A DNA stretch of 64,000 nt from a bacterium (GCA_024224155.1 JAAENP010000364.1:1-64000), one strand, 5' to 3'; counted from the stretch's first letter, positions 10,242 through 19,668 are shown. The notes: generated by a model from the letters alone, not told the origin. Made by a program: numbers and translations.

Positions 10242-11555
10242 TTGCCGTCGAACGTCATCGTCTTCGTCTCCCTGTTTCTCGGCATCGTCACCGGCCAGCA
10301 AACGGTCGGTGTGGCGGTGTCCGAGGACGTCGCCGCCGTCCGGATTCTGGTCGACGGCGCGCTCGTCGCGGAGATGCGCGAGGCGCCCTGGCGAACCACC
10401 CACGATTTCGGTCCGGAGCTGACGACTCGTGAGCTCACCGCGATCGCGCTCGACGACACCGGGCGAGAGATCGGCCGCACGGCCCAGCACCTCAACGTGC
10501 CCCGAGCCCGCGTCGAAACCGAGGTGCTTCTCGAGGAGTGGGTTGGTGGCAGTCCCACCGTCGCCCGCCTGGTGTGGCACTCCGCCGAAGCCCTCGAGCC
10601 GGAGCGGTTGTCGGTTGCGCTCGACAATGTCTCCCTGCACGCATCCGACCCGGACCGGATCGAGCTACCGGAGCTGGATCCGGGCGAGCTCCATTTCATC
10701 ACCGCCGAGATCTTCTTCCCGAACCGGAACGTAGCGTCGGCAGAGGTAGTCTTCGGAGGAGCCTACGGTGCCTCGGTCGAAACCGAGCTCACCGCCGTCC
10801 CGCTGGTTGCCCCCAGACGCAGAGTGCGTTCGATCGCGGCGACCCGCGGCTGGCTGCGCCACGTCGATGGCTCGGAGCTGCCGGTCGTGGCTGTTGATGA
10901 CGGTCCGGCCGAGATCGCCGTGGTCCGAGAGGACGGAGCCATGCTGCCCCTCGCCCACATCGATCTCACGATGCGCGAGGCGCGCGGCTTCAACTACAAG
11001 ATCCTGCGCCTCAACCGGCGTGACCGCGTGCGCTTCGTCTCGACCAGGCCCTCGAGTGCCCTCCACCCGACAATTCGCTATGACGTCTTCCCCATCTCAC
11101 GCGCCTACGGCCCACAGGACGGCCCGCTGCCCGGACTTCTCGGGAACGTGCTGTTCAAGGGCGACAACACGCCGTCTCAGAGACTCACCGACGCCGTCGC
11201 GATCGCCGGGCGCTACGTGGTCGAGAGCCAGAAGCGGCGGGCCGTGCTGGTCGTTACCAGAGACTGCGCCAATGTCAGCGGCCAGTACAGCGCGGAAGCG
11301 GTGCGCAACTACCTGGCGGAGCTCCATGTGCCGCTGCGAGTCTGGCAGATAGCGCGCGTTCGACGCGCGAACCGCGAGTCGGGGCTCTGCAAGTCCGCCG
11401 AGGAGATCTACGGCGCCAAAAACTACGCCGGAGCCGTTCGCCGCCTGCGCACGGATCTGGAAGATCAACAGCTCGTATGGGTGCGGGGACGGCCGTTGCC
11501 CAGAGAGATCACCCTGACCGCGGCCGTACGCGGAGTTCGTCTGGCCGGGAACTGA
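10242..11555 (+). CDS. Conserved-type hypothetical protein paired with the VWFA-related gene
   Basis: The protein has 437 residues. The predicted start is a TTG at 10242 preceded by GAGGT at about eight bases. The N-terminus (VIVFVSLFLGIVTG) looks like a signal peptide. The middle part is rich in short beta-strand-like segments and begins with an Ig-like stretch (VAAVRILVDGALVAEM). The C-terminal 150 residues resemble a small Rossmann-like domain (RAVLVVTRDCANVSGQYSAE, then VPLRVWQIARV), possibly a second VWA-type fold. It is in the same transcription unit as the VWFA-related gene. I do not recognise a specific function. Confidence 0.55.
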   Translation: MPSNVIVFVSLFLGIVTGQQTVGVAVSEDVAAVRILVDGALVAEMREAPWRTTHDFGPELTTRELTAIALDDTGREIGRTAQHLNVPRARVETEVLLEEWVGGSPTVARLVWHSAEALEPERLSVALDNVSLHASDPDRIELPELDPGELHFITAEIFFPNRNVASAEVVFGGAYGASVETELTAVPLVAPRRRVRSIAATRGWLRHVDGSELPVVAVDDGPAEIAVVREDGAMLPLAHIDLTMREARGFNYKILRLNRRDRVRFVSTRPSSALHPTIRYDVFPISRAYGPQDGPLPGLLGNVLFKGDNTPSQRLTDAVAIAGRYVVESQKRRAVLVVTRDCANVSGQYSAEAVRNYLAELHVPLRVWQIARVRRANRESGLCKSAEEIYGAKNYAGAVRRLRTDLEDQQLVWVRGRPLPREITLTAAVRGVRLAGN

Positions 11556-11596
11556 AGAACCGCCTGATTCTACCTGGTCATTCCCGCCAGCGCCGA

Positions 11597-11621
11597 GGCC
11601 GGAATTCGTAATATTCCGGCC
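11597..11621. terminator. Inverted repeat after the VWFA-related pair
   Basis: Nine-base arms GGCCGGAAT and ATTCCGGCC enclose a seven-base loop 42 bases after the preceding stop codon. There is no T run, so it may be an RNA 3' stem or a protein-binding palindrome upstream of the kinase gene and not a classic intrinsic terminator. Confidence 0.4.
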
Positions 11622-11751
11622 GTTAGTGGCGCAGATCACAGCAAGAATCGCATAGACGGAGGAAGCTTGCAGGAGCCCGAGGCTGACGGCCGGTCTGTCC
11701 CGAGTCCTATCGTAGCCGGCCGGCCGGCCGCGAGGCGGAATCGAGGAAACG

Positions 11752-13500
11752 ATGATCCTCCGCAGAGTCCCCGACCAGATCGGCCGCTATCAAATCCTCT
11801 CCGAGCTGGGGCGCGGGTCAATGGGCGACGTCTACCTGGCGCTGGATCCCAACATCGAGCGGCGGATCGCGCTCAAGGTTCTGCTGCCGCTGCTCAAGGT
11901 CGGCGTCAAGGAGCAGGCCGAGCTGCGCCAGCGGTTCCTGGTCGAGGCGCGCGCCGCCGGTAAGCTCAAACACCCGGGCGTGGTCACGCTCTTCGACGCC
12001 GACACCGATCCCGACACCGGGCTGTCCTTTATCGCCATGGAGTGGGTCGACGGCCCCTCCCTACACGATGTCGTCCGCGAGTCGGGCACCCTGGCCATTC
12101 CACGAGCCGTCGAGATCTTCGAACAGGTGGCTCACGCTCTCGAGGCCGCCCACCAGGCGGATCTCGTGCATCGGGACATCAAGCCGGCCAACATCCTGCT
12201 CACGGCTACCGACGAGGCCAAGGTCACCGATTTCGGCATCGCAAAGCTGGCTTCCATGTCGATAACCGCTACCGGCTGGGTGCCCGGCTCGCCCTTTTAC
12301 ATGTCCCCGGAACAAGTGCGCGGGCAGGATATCGATGGCCGCTCAGACGTCTATTCCCTGGGAGTCTCGCTCTACCAGTGCCTCACCGGAGAGGTCCCCT
12401 TCCAGAGCGACTCGCTCGCCGGCGTGACCTACATGATCCTCGAAGTGGACCCACGCCCTCCGCAGCCCCTGAATCCAGACATTTCGGATCAGCTCGCCGC
12501 GGTCATGGGCAGAGCGATGGAAAAAGCCCCGAAAGACCGCTTCCAGAGCGCCCTCGAGTTCGCGGAGGCCCTGCGACGGGTCTCATCCGAGCCCCGGTGG
12601 GCGCCGGGGGCATCGGCCCACTCAATGAAAACCAGCGTGCCGACTCACCGGACGGGCACGGTCACGGCGAGAGAGCGCACGGCGACGGTGCGGCTCCAGG
12701 CGGCTGACCCCGAAGCCCCTTCGGCGGCCGCGGCGCACTACAGCGAGCCGGCCCCACCCAGCTCGAGACCGGTTTCACGGCTCACCCGCTACGCGCTGGC
12801 CGCGATCGGCCTGCTGCTGCTCTTTCTCGTCGGGCCAGCGCTACGAACGTCCGCGTCGCAGGATCAGCAAGCCGCGACCTTGCTGGTTGAAGCAACCGAG
12901 CCGTTCTCGTACGCTCATCCTCAGCCGGTGGATCCTCTTGATCCTCAGCGACCGGCGCTCGACGTCCCCGTCGAGCCGCCGCCCTTCACAGGTGCCGAAG
13001 AGGCAGCCCAGGCAGACAACCAGCCGGAGCCTCAGCGCGCTCCGACCAGGCGCAGCCTCGAGAGAGCGGCTCCGAAGCCCGCCACGGTCCCCGCGCCGGC
13101 TTCCCTGCCTCCCGCGCCGGCCGAGCCCGCCCCGGTGGAGCTTGCGAAGCCGGTCCAGGCTCCTGCGGTCAGAAGAGCCAATCTCGAGATCGTGTTCAAG
13201 AACCGTCTCAAGAACGCCGAGGTCTCGGTCTGGATCGATGAAGAGAAGATCTGGTCGCGAGCCGTGGCCGCGCCCAAGAGCGTGTTCAAGCGTGTCGTCG
13301 GACGCAACGTCTTCACGCTCATCCCTGTCGCGGAGGGCTCGCACGTGATCGACGTTCGCGTCATCGGCGTGGAAGGCAAGGTCGACGTGGTCCGCCGCGC
13401 CGAAGCGGAATTCGTGGCTGGAGAGACCAAGCGACTCAAGGTCGCCATGGTTCCGCCCAAGAAACTCAAGTTGTCGTGGGGCAAACAGAACAGTGGCTGA
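11752..13500 (+). CDS. Transmembrane Ser/Thr protein kinase (PknB/Hanks type)
   Basis: The protein has 582 residues. The kinase domain covers about residues 10-280, with the glycine loop LGRGSMGDVY, catalytic loop HRDIKPAN, DFG, and SPEQ in place of APE; all catalytic residues are present. A Pro/Thr-rich juxtamembrane linker follows, then a transmembrane helix at about 346-365 and a Pro/Ala/Glu-rich periplasmic linker. The last 120 residues form a compact domain of unknown fold (VWIDEEKIW, GSHVIDVRV), reminiscent of PEGA-type modules. The stop overlaps the start of the FHA gene by eight bases, which fits a kinase with its own phosphothreonine-binding partner. Confidence 0.92.
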   Translation: MILRRVPDQIGRYQILSELGRGSMGDVYLALDPNIERRIALKVLLPLLKVGVKEQAELRQRFLVEARAAGKLKHPGVVTLFDADTDPDTGLSFIAMEWVDGPSLHDVVRESGTLAIPRAVEIFEQVAHALEAAHQADLVHRDIKPANILLTATDEAKVTDFGIAKLASMSITATGWVPGSPFYMSPEQVRGQDIDGRSDVYSLGVSLYQCLTGEVPFQSDSLAGVTYMILEVDPRPPQPLNPDISDQLAAVMGRAMEKAPKDRFQSALEFAEALRRVSSEPRWAPGASAHSMKTSVPTHRTGTVTARERTATVRLQAADPEAPSAAAAHYSEPAPPSSRPVSRLTRYALAAIGLLLLFLVGPALRTSASQDQQAATLLVEATEPFSYAHPQPVDPLDPQRPALDVPVEPPPFTGAEEAAQADNQPEPQRAPTRRSLERAAPKPATVPAPASLPPAPAEPAPVELAKPVQAPAVRRANLEIVFKNRLKNAEVSVWIDEEKIWSRAVAAPKSVFKRVVGRNVFTLIPVAEGSHVIDVRVIGVEGKVDVVRRAEAEFVAGETKRLKVAMVPPKKLKLSWGKQNSG

Positions 13501-14104
13501 GATCCGATGCAGATCCTGCAGCGCAGCGGTTCCACTGCCCCCCGGTTCGGTCGGCTCCTGGGTCGTGGTGGAATGCGCCTTCTGCGGATCGCAGTTCGGG
13601 GCCACGGTGCCAGAGCCCACGGGATTCGAGACCATCTCCTATCAGCCAGCCTCGACCGAGAGCGCGGATGAATCGGTGGGTTCAGCCTCTGAACCGGGCT
13701 ACGGCGTCGCGACCGCACGACCGTCGAGCGGGACCGCGCTCCTGATTCCCGGACAAGACCTGAAGGCGAAGCCTCAGCCTGAGCCGCCGAGGACCATCAG
13801 ACGGGCGAACCTGGGCATAGAAGGGTCGCAGGGAGCCCACATGCCCTTGACCGGGCCCCGTACCGAGGTCGGCCGCAAGGGCGCCCACGTCGTCATCGCC
13901 GATCCGGCCCTGTCCGCCAGCCATTTCGCCATCGAGGCCAAAGGCGATAGCTTCTTCGTCCGCGACCTCGACAGCAGCAATGGCACTCGGCTCAACGGCC
14001 ACAAGGTCCGATCGGCGCGGCTCAAGTCCGGCGACACCATCCACGCGGGGGAAACGACTTTCTCGTTTCGGATCGAGGAAGTGATTCCCTGGGACGATAG
14101 CTAG
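13493..14104 (+). CDS. Zinc-ribbon and FHA-domain protein
   Basis: The protein has 203 residues and a GTG start overlapping the kinase stop (GTGGCTGA). An N-terminal zinc ribbon is shown by C6xxC9 and C28xxC31. After a linker, residues about 100-200 form a forkhead-associated domain with the canonical Gly-Arg (VGRKGAHV), Ser-x-x-His (LSASHF) and Asn-Gly (SSNGTRLNG) elements that bind phosphothreonine. The overlap with the kinase gene suggests it recognises the kinase or a substrate of it. The zinc ribbon may contact nucleic acid or another protein. Confidence 0.9.
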   Translation: MAEIRCRSCSAAVPLPPGSVGSWVVVECAFCGSQFGATVPEPTGFETISYQPASTESADESVGSASEPGYGVATARPSSGTALLIPGQDLKAKPQPEPPRTIRRANLGIEGSQGAHMPLTGPRTEVGRKGAHVVIADPALSASHFAIEAKGDSFFVRDLDSSNGTRLNGHKVRSARLKSGDTIHAGETTFSFRIEEVIPWDDS

Positions 14105-14115
14105 CCCAGCAGGCT

Positions 14116-16251
14116 CTAGCCCGGCAGCTCGACGGTCCACATTCCCCGCCCCAGGGTGGAGACCACCATGCGGTTGCGAGAAGCGTCGACGAGCACGTCC
14201 ATGGCCGGGGCGTTGGGGAGCCCCTCGCCGTAGCGGCGCCAGGTCGTGCCCTCGTCGTCCGAGAGGTAGACCCCGGCGTCGGTGCCGGCGAAGAGATATC
14301 GAACGCCGCCGGCGAGGTGAACACCGATCGCGCTCACCGGAACGTCCGGCAGGTCGCCGGCTATGGACTCCCAGTTCGCGCCCCGGTCGAGGCTCCGCAC
14401 GACCTTGCGGCCGCCAAAGCGCATGTCGGCCAGGTAGACCCGCTGGTCGTCCTCGGGGTCGACGCCGATCTGCCGCATGACACGCGGCCAGCCCCCGAGA
14501 TCGGTGAGCGAACGGGTCCAGGAGACGCCGCCGTCCTCGCTCACGTGGGCACCGCCGTCACTGGTGGCGGCGTAGAGCACGTCGGCGTTCGACGGCGCGA
14601 TCGCGAGCGATCGTATCGCCCAGGGCCGAGACGCCAGATCGGGACCGATCGGGTTCCAGGTAAAGCCGCCGTCGATGCTCTCGTACAGGCGTTGGGTGGC
14701 GTAGTAGAGGTGGCTCGAATCGTTCGGGGCGAACAGCATCGGCGCCTGAAACGCCGTGCGGTCGTTGGCGCCGATCGTGGCGCCCACATCGGTGAAGGTG
14801 ACGCCGGCATTCGACGAGCGAAAGACATTGCCGACACCCTGGAACTGGACGAATTGGATCGAGGAATCTTCCGGATCGATCAGGCACCAGCCCCCGTCGC
14901 CGCCGAACACGCTGCGCCAGCGCTCACTGCCGCCCGACGGCAGGTCAGAGCGCAGATTGGTGCCGTTGTCCTGGGTGCCGCCGAGCACGACCTGCGGATC
15001 CGAAGAGTCGAGCGCGAGCCCGGGATAGAACTGGATCGTGCCCAGGCTCCGGTTACGGTTGATCCAGGTGCTGCCCAGGTCCGCCGTGCGGTGGACGCCG
15101 CCGTCGCTCGCCACCACCAGCCGGCCGGCGGCGTCGAAGGCGGCATCGTGTTGATCGACGTGCGGCGGCGTGACGTCGCGGTAGCTCGCGCCGCCGTCCG
15201 TCGATAAGAGCAGATTCAGGCCGCCGATCACGAACGTGTCGGGGTCCGTCGGGTGGACCGCGATCGTCGAGTAGTACTGGCCGCAGCACGACTGGGGGTT
15301 GCCGGGGTTGAGCAGCCGCCAGCTGTCGCCGCCGTCGTCGGAGCGCAGCACCCCGAAGGTGCTCGCGCCGCCGGGAGCGGAGCCGCCCGTGGTGTTTCGA
15401 CTCGCGGGGCGCGCGACCAGGGCGTAGATCCGGTTTGGATCGGCAGGCGCCACCGCCAGCGAGATCCGGCCGATCGAACTACCGGCGGCTCCAATCGGCA
15501 GCCGGCTCCAGCTCTCGCCGCCGTTGGTCGATCGATAGATGCCGTTCTTCGAGTGGCCGAAGACACTGCCGAAGCTGGCGTAGATCCGCTTGGCGTTTTC
15601 GGGATCGAGGTCCACGTCGCTGGCCGGGATCTTGGGCAGTCCGCCGGTCAGGCGCTTCCACCTCTCGCCGCCGTCGAGCGAGCGGAAGATGCCCATGCGC
15701 CGGTTGCGCTTGGGGTGGCGGCGAGCGCCCTCATTGCCCTCGCGGGTACCGCCGGCTCGCGCCACCGCCGCCCAGACCACGTCGCCATCCGCGGGCGAGA
15801 CGACCAGGCGCGAAAAGGTGCGACCGGCGAAGGTCTTGCCGGCCAGCACTCTCCAGCTACGACCCCGGTTGGTCGACTTGTAGAGGCCGAGCCCGTACAG
15901 GCTGTGGTACGCGTAGTTGGCCTCGCCCGAGCCCGCGTAGATCACCTTCTCGTTCGCCGGGTCGAGCGCCAGAGCACCGATGGCGAGCGTCGGCAGTCCG
16001 TCGGTCTTCGCCTTCCAGGAGCTACCGCCGTTCTTCGACCGCCATACGCCGCCCGAGGCCGCTCCCACCCAGTATTGGTTCCTTTTCTTGGCGCTGAGCG
16101 CGAGCGCCGACGCCCGCCCGGCCTGCTCCACATCCGTGATCGGCGCCGGCCCCAGGGCCCGCCACTGCTGGGCTTCGGCCGCGGACAGGCCGAGAACAAG
16201 CGCGGCCACCACCAGCGCGGCAACACGCAGCCGTTGCGCGCTACGGCACAT
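14116..16251 (-). CDS. Secreted BNR/Asp-box beta-propeller protein (sortilin/Vps10-like)
   Basis: The protein has 711 residues. A Sec signal ends near GLSAAEA (about residue 27). About twelve Asp-box motifs of the form SxDxGxxW are visible, including SKNGGSSW, STNRGRSW, SLDGGERW, STNGGESW, SDDGGDSW, SIDGGFTW, SEDGGVSW and SDDEGTTW, which implies one or two large beta propellers. Known relatives include sialidase-like and sortilin-like propellers, but the sialidase catalytic arginines cannot be identified, so enzymatic function should not be assumed. Its start overlaps the 3' end of the preceding minus-strand gene by 11 bases. Confidence 0.85.
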   Translation of the reverse strand: MCRSAQRLRVAALVVAALVLGLSAAEAQQWRALGPAPITDVEQAGRASALALSAKKRNQYWVGAASGGVWRSKNGGSSWKAKTDGLPTLAIGALALDPANEKVIYAGSGEANYAYHSLYGLGLYKSTNRGRSWRVLAGKTFAGRTFSRLVVSPADGDVVWAAVARAGGTREGNEGARRHPKRNRRMGIFRSLDGGERWKRLTGGLPKIPASDVDLDPENAKRIYASFGSVFGHSKNGIYRSTNGGESWSRLPIGAAGSSIGRISLAVAPADPNRIYALVARPASRNTTGGSAPGGASTFGVLRSDDGGDSWRLLNPGNPQSCCGQYYSTIAVHPTDPDTFVIGGLNLLLSTDGGASYRDVTPPHVDQHDAAFDAAGRLVVASDGGVHRTADLGSTWINRNRSLGTIQFYPGLALDSSDPQVVLGGTQDNGTNLRSDLPSGGSERWRSVFGGDGGWCLIDPEDSSIQFVQFQGVGNVFRSSNAGVTFTDVGATIGANDRTAFQAPMLFAPNDSSHLYYATQRLYESIDGGFTWNPIGPDLASRPWAIRSLAIAPSNADVLYAATSDGGAHVSEDGGVSWTRSLTDLGGWPRVMRQIGVDPEDDQRVYLADMRFGGRKVVRSLDRGANWESIAGDLPDVPVSAIGVHLAGGVRYLFAGTDAGVYLSDDEGTTWRRYGEGLPNAPAMDVLVDASRNRMVVSTLGRGMWTVELPG

Positions 16252-16915
16252 CGAAAATCAACTCCGCGACCGCTCCGGCATGGCCGAAGCGCAGGGTCCA
16301 GCCACCGGCTGCTGGAATCGTGAGGGTCGCAATCCCGACGCCGTCGGCGGTGGCCTGGATCTCGACGCCGTCGGGACCGCGGCCGGAGATCACGCCGCCC
16401 CGCACGGCCTCACCCTGGTAATAGAGTCTCACCGGCAGATCGCTCCCGGGCTCCAGAGCCAGCGGGTTGAACAGCGGCCGGATCTCGATCCGGCTGCCGG
16501 TCTTGGCCGTCAGCAGTGCTCCCGCTCGCTGGCGCATGGCGGCTCCGGCACCCGCACGGCCTCCCTCCGGGCAGGCGGCGATCTTGGTGCACCGGGTCAC
16601 CCGTTGCCATGAGTCCGACCGTCCCGCGGTCGCCGCCGGTCCCACGTCGACCTGCACGACCGAGCAGCCGGTCCTCGACAGAGACAGGTTCAGATGACCG
16701 GTCGCCGGGAGCCGCTCGGGGTCGACGGCCTTCTGGCCACTCGCGGATCGCACCTGAAGGCGGCCGACGTTGATCTCTCGCCACGACTCCCCGAGCTCGG
16801 CCGGCAGGCTCAGCCGGTGGGTCCCGCCCTGGAGCCTCTCGAGCCGCAGCGATTCCGCCCCGGCCGCGGTCGCCAGCGCCAGGAGGAAAACAAGCCACGT
16901 GAAGAGTGCGCGCAC
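16241..16915 (-). CDS. Secreted DUF4198-like protein
   Basis: The protein has 224 residues, with a signal peptide at the N-terminus (LFTWLVFLLALATAAGA). The C-terminal half has the arrangement of DUF4198/GH25-like periplasmic proteins: IRPLFNPLALEPGSDLPVRL, then a Gly-rich beta segment, then ATADGVGIATLTIPAAGGW and FGHAG. Some members of that group sit beside nickel or cobalt transporters, but no metal transporter is nearby, so the role is open. It is the first gene of a two-gene minus-strand unit with the BNR propeller protein. Confidence 0.6.
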   Translation of the reverse strand: MRALFTWLVFLLALATAAGAESLRLERLQGGTHRLSLPAELGESWREINVGRLQVRSASGQKAVDPERLPATGHLNLSLSRTGCSVVQVDVGPAATAGRSDSWQRVTRCTKIAACPEGGRAGAGAAMRQRAGALLTAKTGSRIEIRPLFNPLALEPGSDLPVRLYYQGEAVRGGVISGRGPDGVEIQATADGVGIATLTIPAAGGWTLRFGHAGAVAELIFDVP

Positions 16916-17066
16916 CGCTCGGGTCCCAAGTTCAGTCTAGCAGGCGGTCGACGAACTCGAACCCTCCCGTTTCTCCGCCCCGACCCACCCGGCCGGGAAA
17001 AACTCCCTGCTCCATATGCAGCCGCAAAACCGTGCTTCCTTCTGCATTTCAAGCGACAGAGTCCCT

Positions 17067-17089
17067 AAGTCGCTCTGTAATAGCGACTT
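17067..17089. promoter_or_regulatory. Palindrome in the divergent intergenic region
   Basis: Eight-base arms AAGTCGCT and AGCGACTT enclose CTGTAAT. It lies between the divergent DUF4198-like gene and the HPt gene, a position suited to an operator; a terminator is also possible. No other regulatory signal is clear in this 287 bp gap. Confidence 0.35.
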
Positions 17090-17202
17090 GATCGGCACTC
17101 GCTCGATCCGTGCTCATGCGCGCATGCCAATAAGACAACAGCACCCGGCTTGCCTCTTCTGGGACCATGTCAATCAACACCTGGGTCGAACAGGAGTGAC
17201 GA

Positions 17203-17640
17203 GTGAGACCCGCACCGTTCTCGAAACCGACGAGTCCCGGAGGTGCGGGTACTCCGGCCGGAGCCGAGCCGGCCTCCGCAAACCGCCCGGCCGTCAACCA
17301 GAACGTCCAAGATCGATATCTCTGGCAGGGGCTGAGTACCGAAGCCGCGCTCCGGGCTCTCGCGACCTACATGAGGACTGCACCCGGGCTCATCGAGGAC
17401 ATGCGCGAGGCCCTGCGGTGCCGAGAATGGACGCGGCTCGCCGAGCTCGCCCACGCCTTCAAATCGAGTAGCGCGATCGTAGGAGCCGAGTCGCTCTACG
17501 AAACATGCAACCGGTTGGAGGAAGCCTCCGGGGAGGGGACGAGCGCGGAGGCTTCCTCGCAGCTGGAAAGAGTGAAGGGAGAATACGACCGCGTGCTGCT
17601 CTCGCTCGAGGCGCGAGACCCTCACGCGAAGGCGGACTGA
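17203..17640 (+). CDS. Histidine phosphotransfer (HPt) domain protein
   Basis: The protein has 145 residues. The GTG start has AGGAG six bases upstream. Residues 1-38 are Pro/Ala-rich and disordered-looking. Residues 40-140 fit an HPt four-helix bundle with phospho-acceptor His84 in LAHAFKSSSAIVGA, where the family has AHxLKGSSxxxGA, followed by LYETCNRLEEA. HPt proteins relay phosphate from a hybrid histidine kinase to a response regulator. No kinase or receiver gene lies nearby, so the partners are encoded elsewhere. Confidence 0.85.
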   Translation: MRPAPFSKPTSPGGAGTPAGAEPASANRPAVNQNVQDRYLWQGLSTEAALRALATYMRTAPGLIEDMREALRCREWTRLAELAHAFKSSSAIVGAESLYETCNRLEEASGEGTSAEASSQLERVKGEYDRVLLSLEARDPHAKAD

Positions 17641-17685
17641 GCGACCCGCCTCGCCCTTATTGGTCTCGCCCTCTATCATCTCCCC

Positions 17686-18723
17686 ATGCGGAAGGTCGTC
17701 GTGCATCGCCCGGGGGGCCACGAGCGCCTCGAGATCGAGGAGCACCCGACGCCCGAGCCGGGCCCCGGCGAGCTGCGGATCGAGGTGACCGCCGCCGGAG
17801 TCAATTTCGCCGACTGCCTGATTCGCATGGGTCTCTACAAGTCCTCGCGCGATCAAATCGGATGGCCGGTTACACCCGGGTTCGAGGTCGCGGGAAGGGT
17901 GGACGCGCTCGGTCCCGGAGTCGACGATCTCGAGCCCGGCGACGAGGTCCTCGCTGTCACCCGCTTCGGCGGCTACGCCACCGAAGTCGTCGTGCCACGG
18001 GGCCAGGCCTTCCGGATCCCGGACGGCCTCGGTCTCGAACAAGCCGCCGCCTTCCCATCGCCCTTCCTGACCGCCTACTACGGACTCGTCCAGCTCGCCA
18101 ATCCCAGGCCGGGCGAGTCGATGCTGGTTCACTCGGCGGCCGGCGGCGTCGGCGGCGCCCTGGTGCAGCTCGGCAAGGCCTGCGGCTGCCGGGTGATCGG
18201 GGTGGTCGGCGCTCGGCACAAGGTAGAGACCGCGCGGAGTCTGGGAGCGGACGCGATGATCGACCGGTCGAATGAAGCCTTGTGGCCCGCGGCCGAGCGC
18301 CTGGAGCCCGACGGCTACGCGATGGTGTTCGACGCCAATGGCGTGGCCACGCTGCGCCAGAGCTACCGCCATCTCGGAAGGCCCGGCAGGCTGGTCGTCT
18401 ACGGCTTTCACTCCATGCTTGCCAAGGGAACGAGCCGGCCGTCGTGGCCCCGGCTCCTGCTGGCCTGGCTGCGCACGCCGCGCTTCGACCCGCTCCGCAT
18501 GACCAACTCGAGCCGCAGCGTCCTGGCCTTCAACCTGAGCTACTTCTTCGACCAGACCGAGCTGTTGAGGGAGATCATGGGCCGCCTGCTCCGGTGGCTG
18601 GCGGACGGCCGCATCGTGCCGCCGCCGGTCAAGTGCTACCCGTTAGTACGGGTCGCCGACGCCCATCGCGAGATCGAGTCCGGGCTCACCGTGGGCAAGC
18701 TGGTCCTGACGATGGGAGAATGA
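17686..18723 (+). CDS. MDR-family NADPH:quinone oxidoreductase-like protein
   Basis: The protein has 345 residues. The N-terminal GroES-like domain contains AAGVNFADCLIRMGLY and GDEVLAVTRFGGYA. The Rossmann domain has HSAAGGVGGALVQLGKA, the usual NADP(H) loop of zinc-independent quinone oxidoreductases, and no structural or catalytic zinc ligands are seen. The overall pattern (GFEVAGRVDALG, GFHSMLAKG, RPSWPRL) resembles the VAT-1-like branch. The stop codon overlaps the ATG of the next small gene (ATGA). Confidence 0.88.
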   Translation: MRKVVVHRPGGHERLEIEEHPTPEPGPGELRIEVTAAGVNFADCLIRMGLYKSSRDQIGWPVTPGFEVAGRVDALGPGVDDLEPGDEVLAVTRFGGYATEVVVPRGQAFRIPDGLGLEQAAAFPSPFLTAYYGLVQLANPRPGESMLVHSAAGGVGGALVQLGKACGCRVIGVVGARHKVETARSLGADAMIDRSNEALWPAAERLEPDGYAMVFDANGVATLRQSYRHLGRPGRLVVYGFHSMLAKGTSRPSWPRLLLAWLRTPRFDPLRMTNSSRSVLAFNLSYFFDQTELLREIMGRLLRWLADGRIVPPPVKCYPLVRVADAHREIESGLTVGKLVLTMGE

Positions 18724-18968
18724 GTGAGCCGGTGTACGCTTCAAAGGACGTCGATGACCCTGCTCGCGAAAACCCCGCGGCGGCACATGATCTGCTCCAC
18801 CGTCAGAAGCGAAAGAACTGGATGATTCTCGAGATGGCCGAGATGAACCATGCCTTCCAGCGCTGTGAGATCGGCATGCCCGACGAGTACGAGGCCATCG
18901 ACCACGTCATGGCCGACACCATCCTCGACCAAGTATCGACCTGGATCCGTTCGATTGTTCCTGAGTGA
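18720..18968 (+). CDS. Small hypothetical protein, 82 residues
   Basis: The ATG at 18720-18722 overlaps the MDR gene stop by four bases (ATGA), which argues for coupled translation. The protein is charged and mostly helical-looking (RKNWMILEMAEMNHAFQRCE, then a segment ending IVPE) with no signal peptide or membrane segment. No family is recognised. It is 10 bases upstream of the next membrane-protein gene, so three genes likely form one operon. Confidence 0.6.
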   Translation: MSEPVYASKDVDDPARENPAAAHDLLHRQKRKNWMILEMAEMNHAFQRCEIGMPDEYEAIDHVMADTILDQVSTWIRSIVPE

Positions 18969-18978
18969 GAACGTCACG

Positions 18979-19668
18979 ATGAACCTCAGACCGGTTACCT
19001 TGGCGGTCATTGTCGGCATCTGCTGCGTCTTCTTCCTGCGAACCCTGGCGACCTTCCTCCCCGGGGCCAGCCAGGGTGCCTCGATGGCGTGGACGGCGAT
19101 CATCGTCCACCTGCTGAGCGACCTCGCGGCGCTATTGTTCTTCGTCGGTTTCTTCCGCCAGATAGCCCGGGTAGAGCGCCGGACCCTGCGACAGGTCTCG
19201 ATGCTGGCCGCGGCGGGCGCGGCGGTGGCGCTTCTGCCGTCGCTGCGCGCGCTGTTGCAGGTCCTCCAGATCGGAGTATTCTCGCCGCTGGCGCGATCAC
19301 CACTGGTCGCACCCTTGGCGCCCCTCTTGAGCGCGCTGACGGTCGTTCTGTTCTTCGCCGTCTACCGCCGCGACATGGACGAGACCGAGCGACCCAGGCT
19401 GCGCGGTGGCGCGACGACGGCCCTGGCCGGCGCCGCGGTCATCGTGCTACTCAACCTCATCGTGCTGGGTTTCTATCTGCAGTCGGGCGAGCTGCGCTGG
19501 CTGACCCAGAGGTCGACGGCGGTCGCGCTCCTGTCGCTGCCGATCGTCGCCGCGGCGGTCGCGGCAATACTCAACTTCTTCGTCGCCTTCTACCGCTACC
19601 TGCCTCGCGATGCGAGCGAGCGGCGGCTACCCCCACCTCATGGGGTGTTGCCGCCCGCGCAAGACTAG
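18979..19668 (+). CDS. Integral membrane protein, about six helices
   Basis: The protein has 229 residues. I start it at the ATG at 18979, giving MNLRPVTLAVIVGICCVFFL as the first helix; the reading frame is open further upstream but that part overlaps the 82-residue gene. Hydrophobic segments are spaced as six transmembrane helices, ending with IVAAAVAAILNFFVAFYRYL and a short polar tail. No transporter or enzyme motif is seen. The last 62 codons are duplicated at 25120-25305, 5.6 kb downstream, where the rest of the gene is absent. Confidence 0.7.
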   Translation: MNLRPVTLAVIVGICCVFFLRTLATFLPGASQGASMAWTAIIVHLLSDLAALLFFVGFFRQIARVERRTLRQVSMLAAAGAAVALLPSLRALLQVLQIGVFSPLARSPLVAPLAPLLSALTVVLFFAVYRRDMDETERPRLRGGATTALAGAAVIVLLNLIVLGFYLQSGELRWLTQRSTAVALLSLPIVAAAVAAILNFFVAFYRYLPRDASERRLPPPHGVLPPAQD

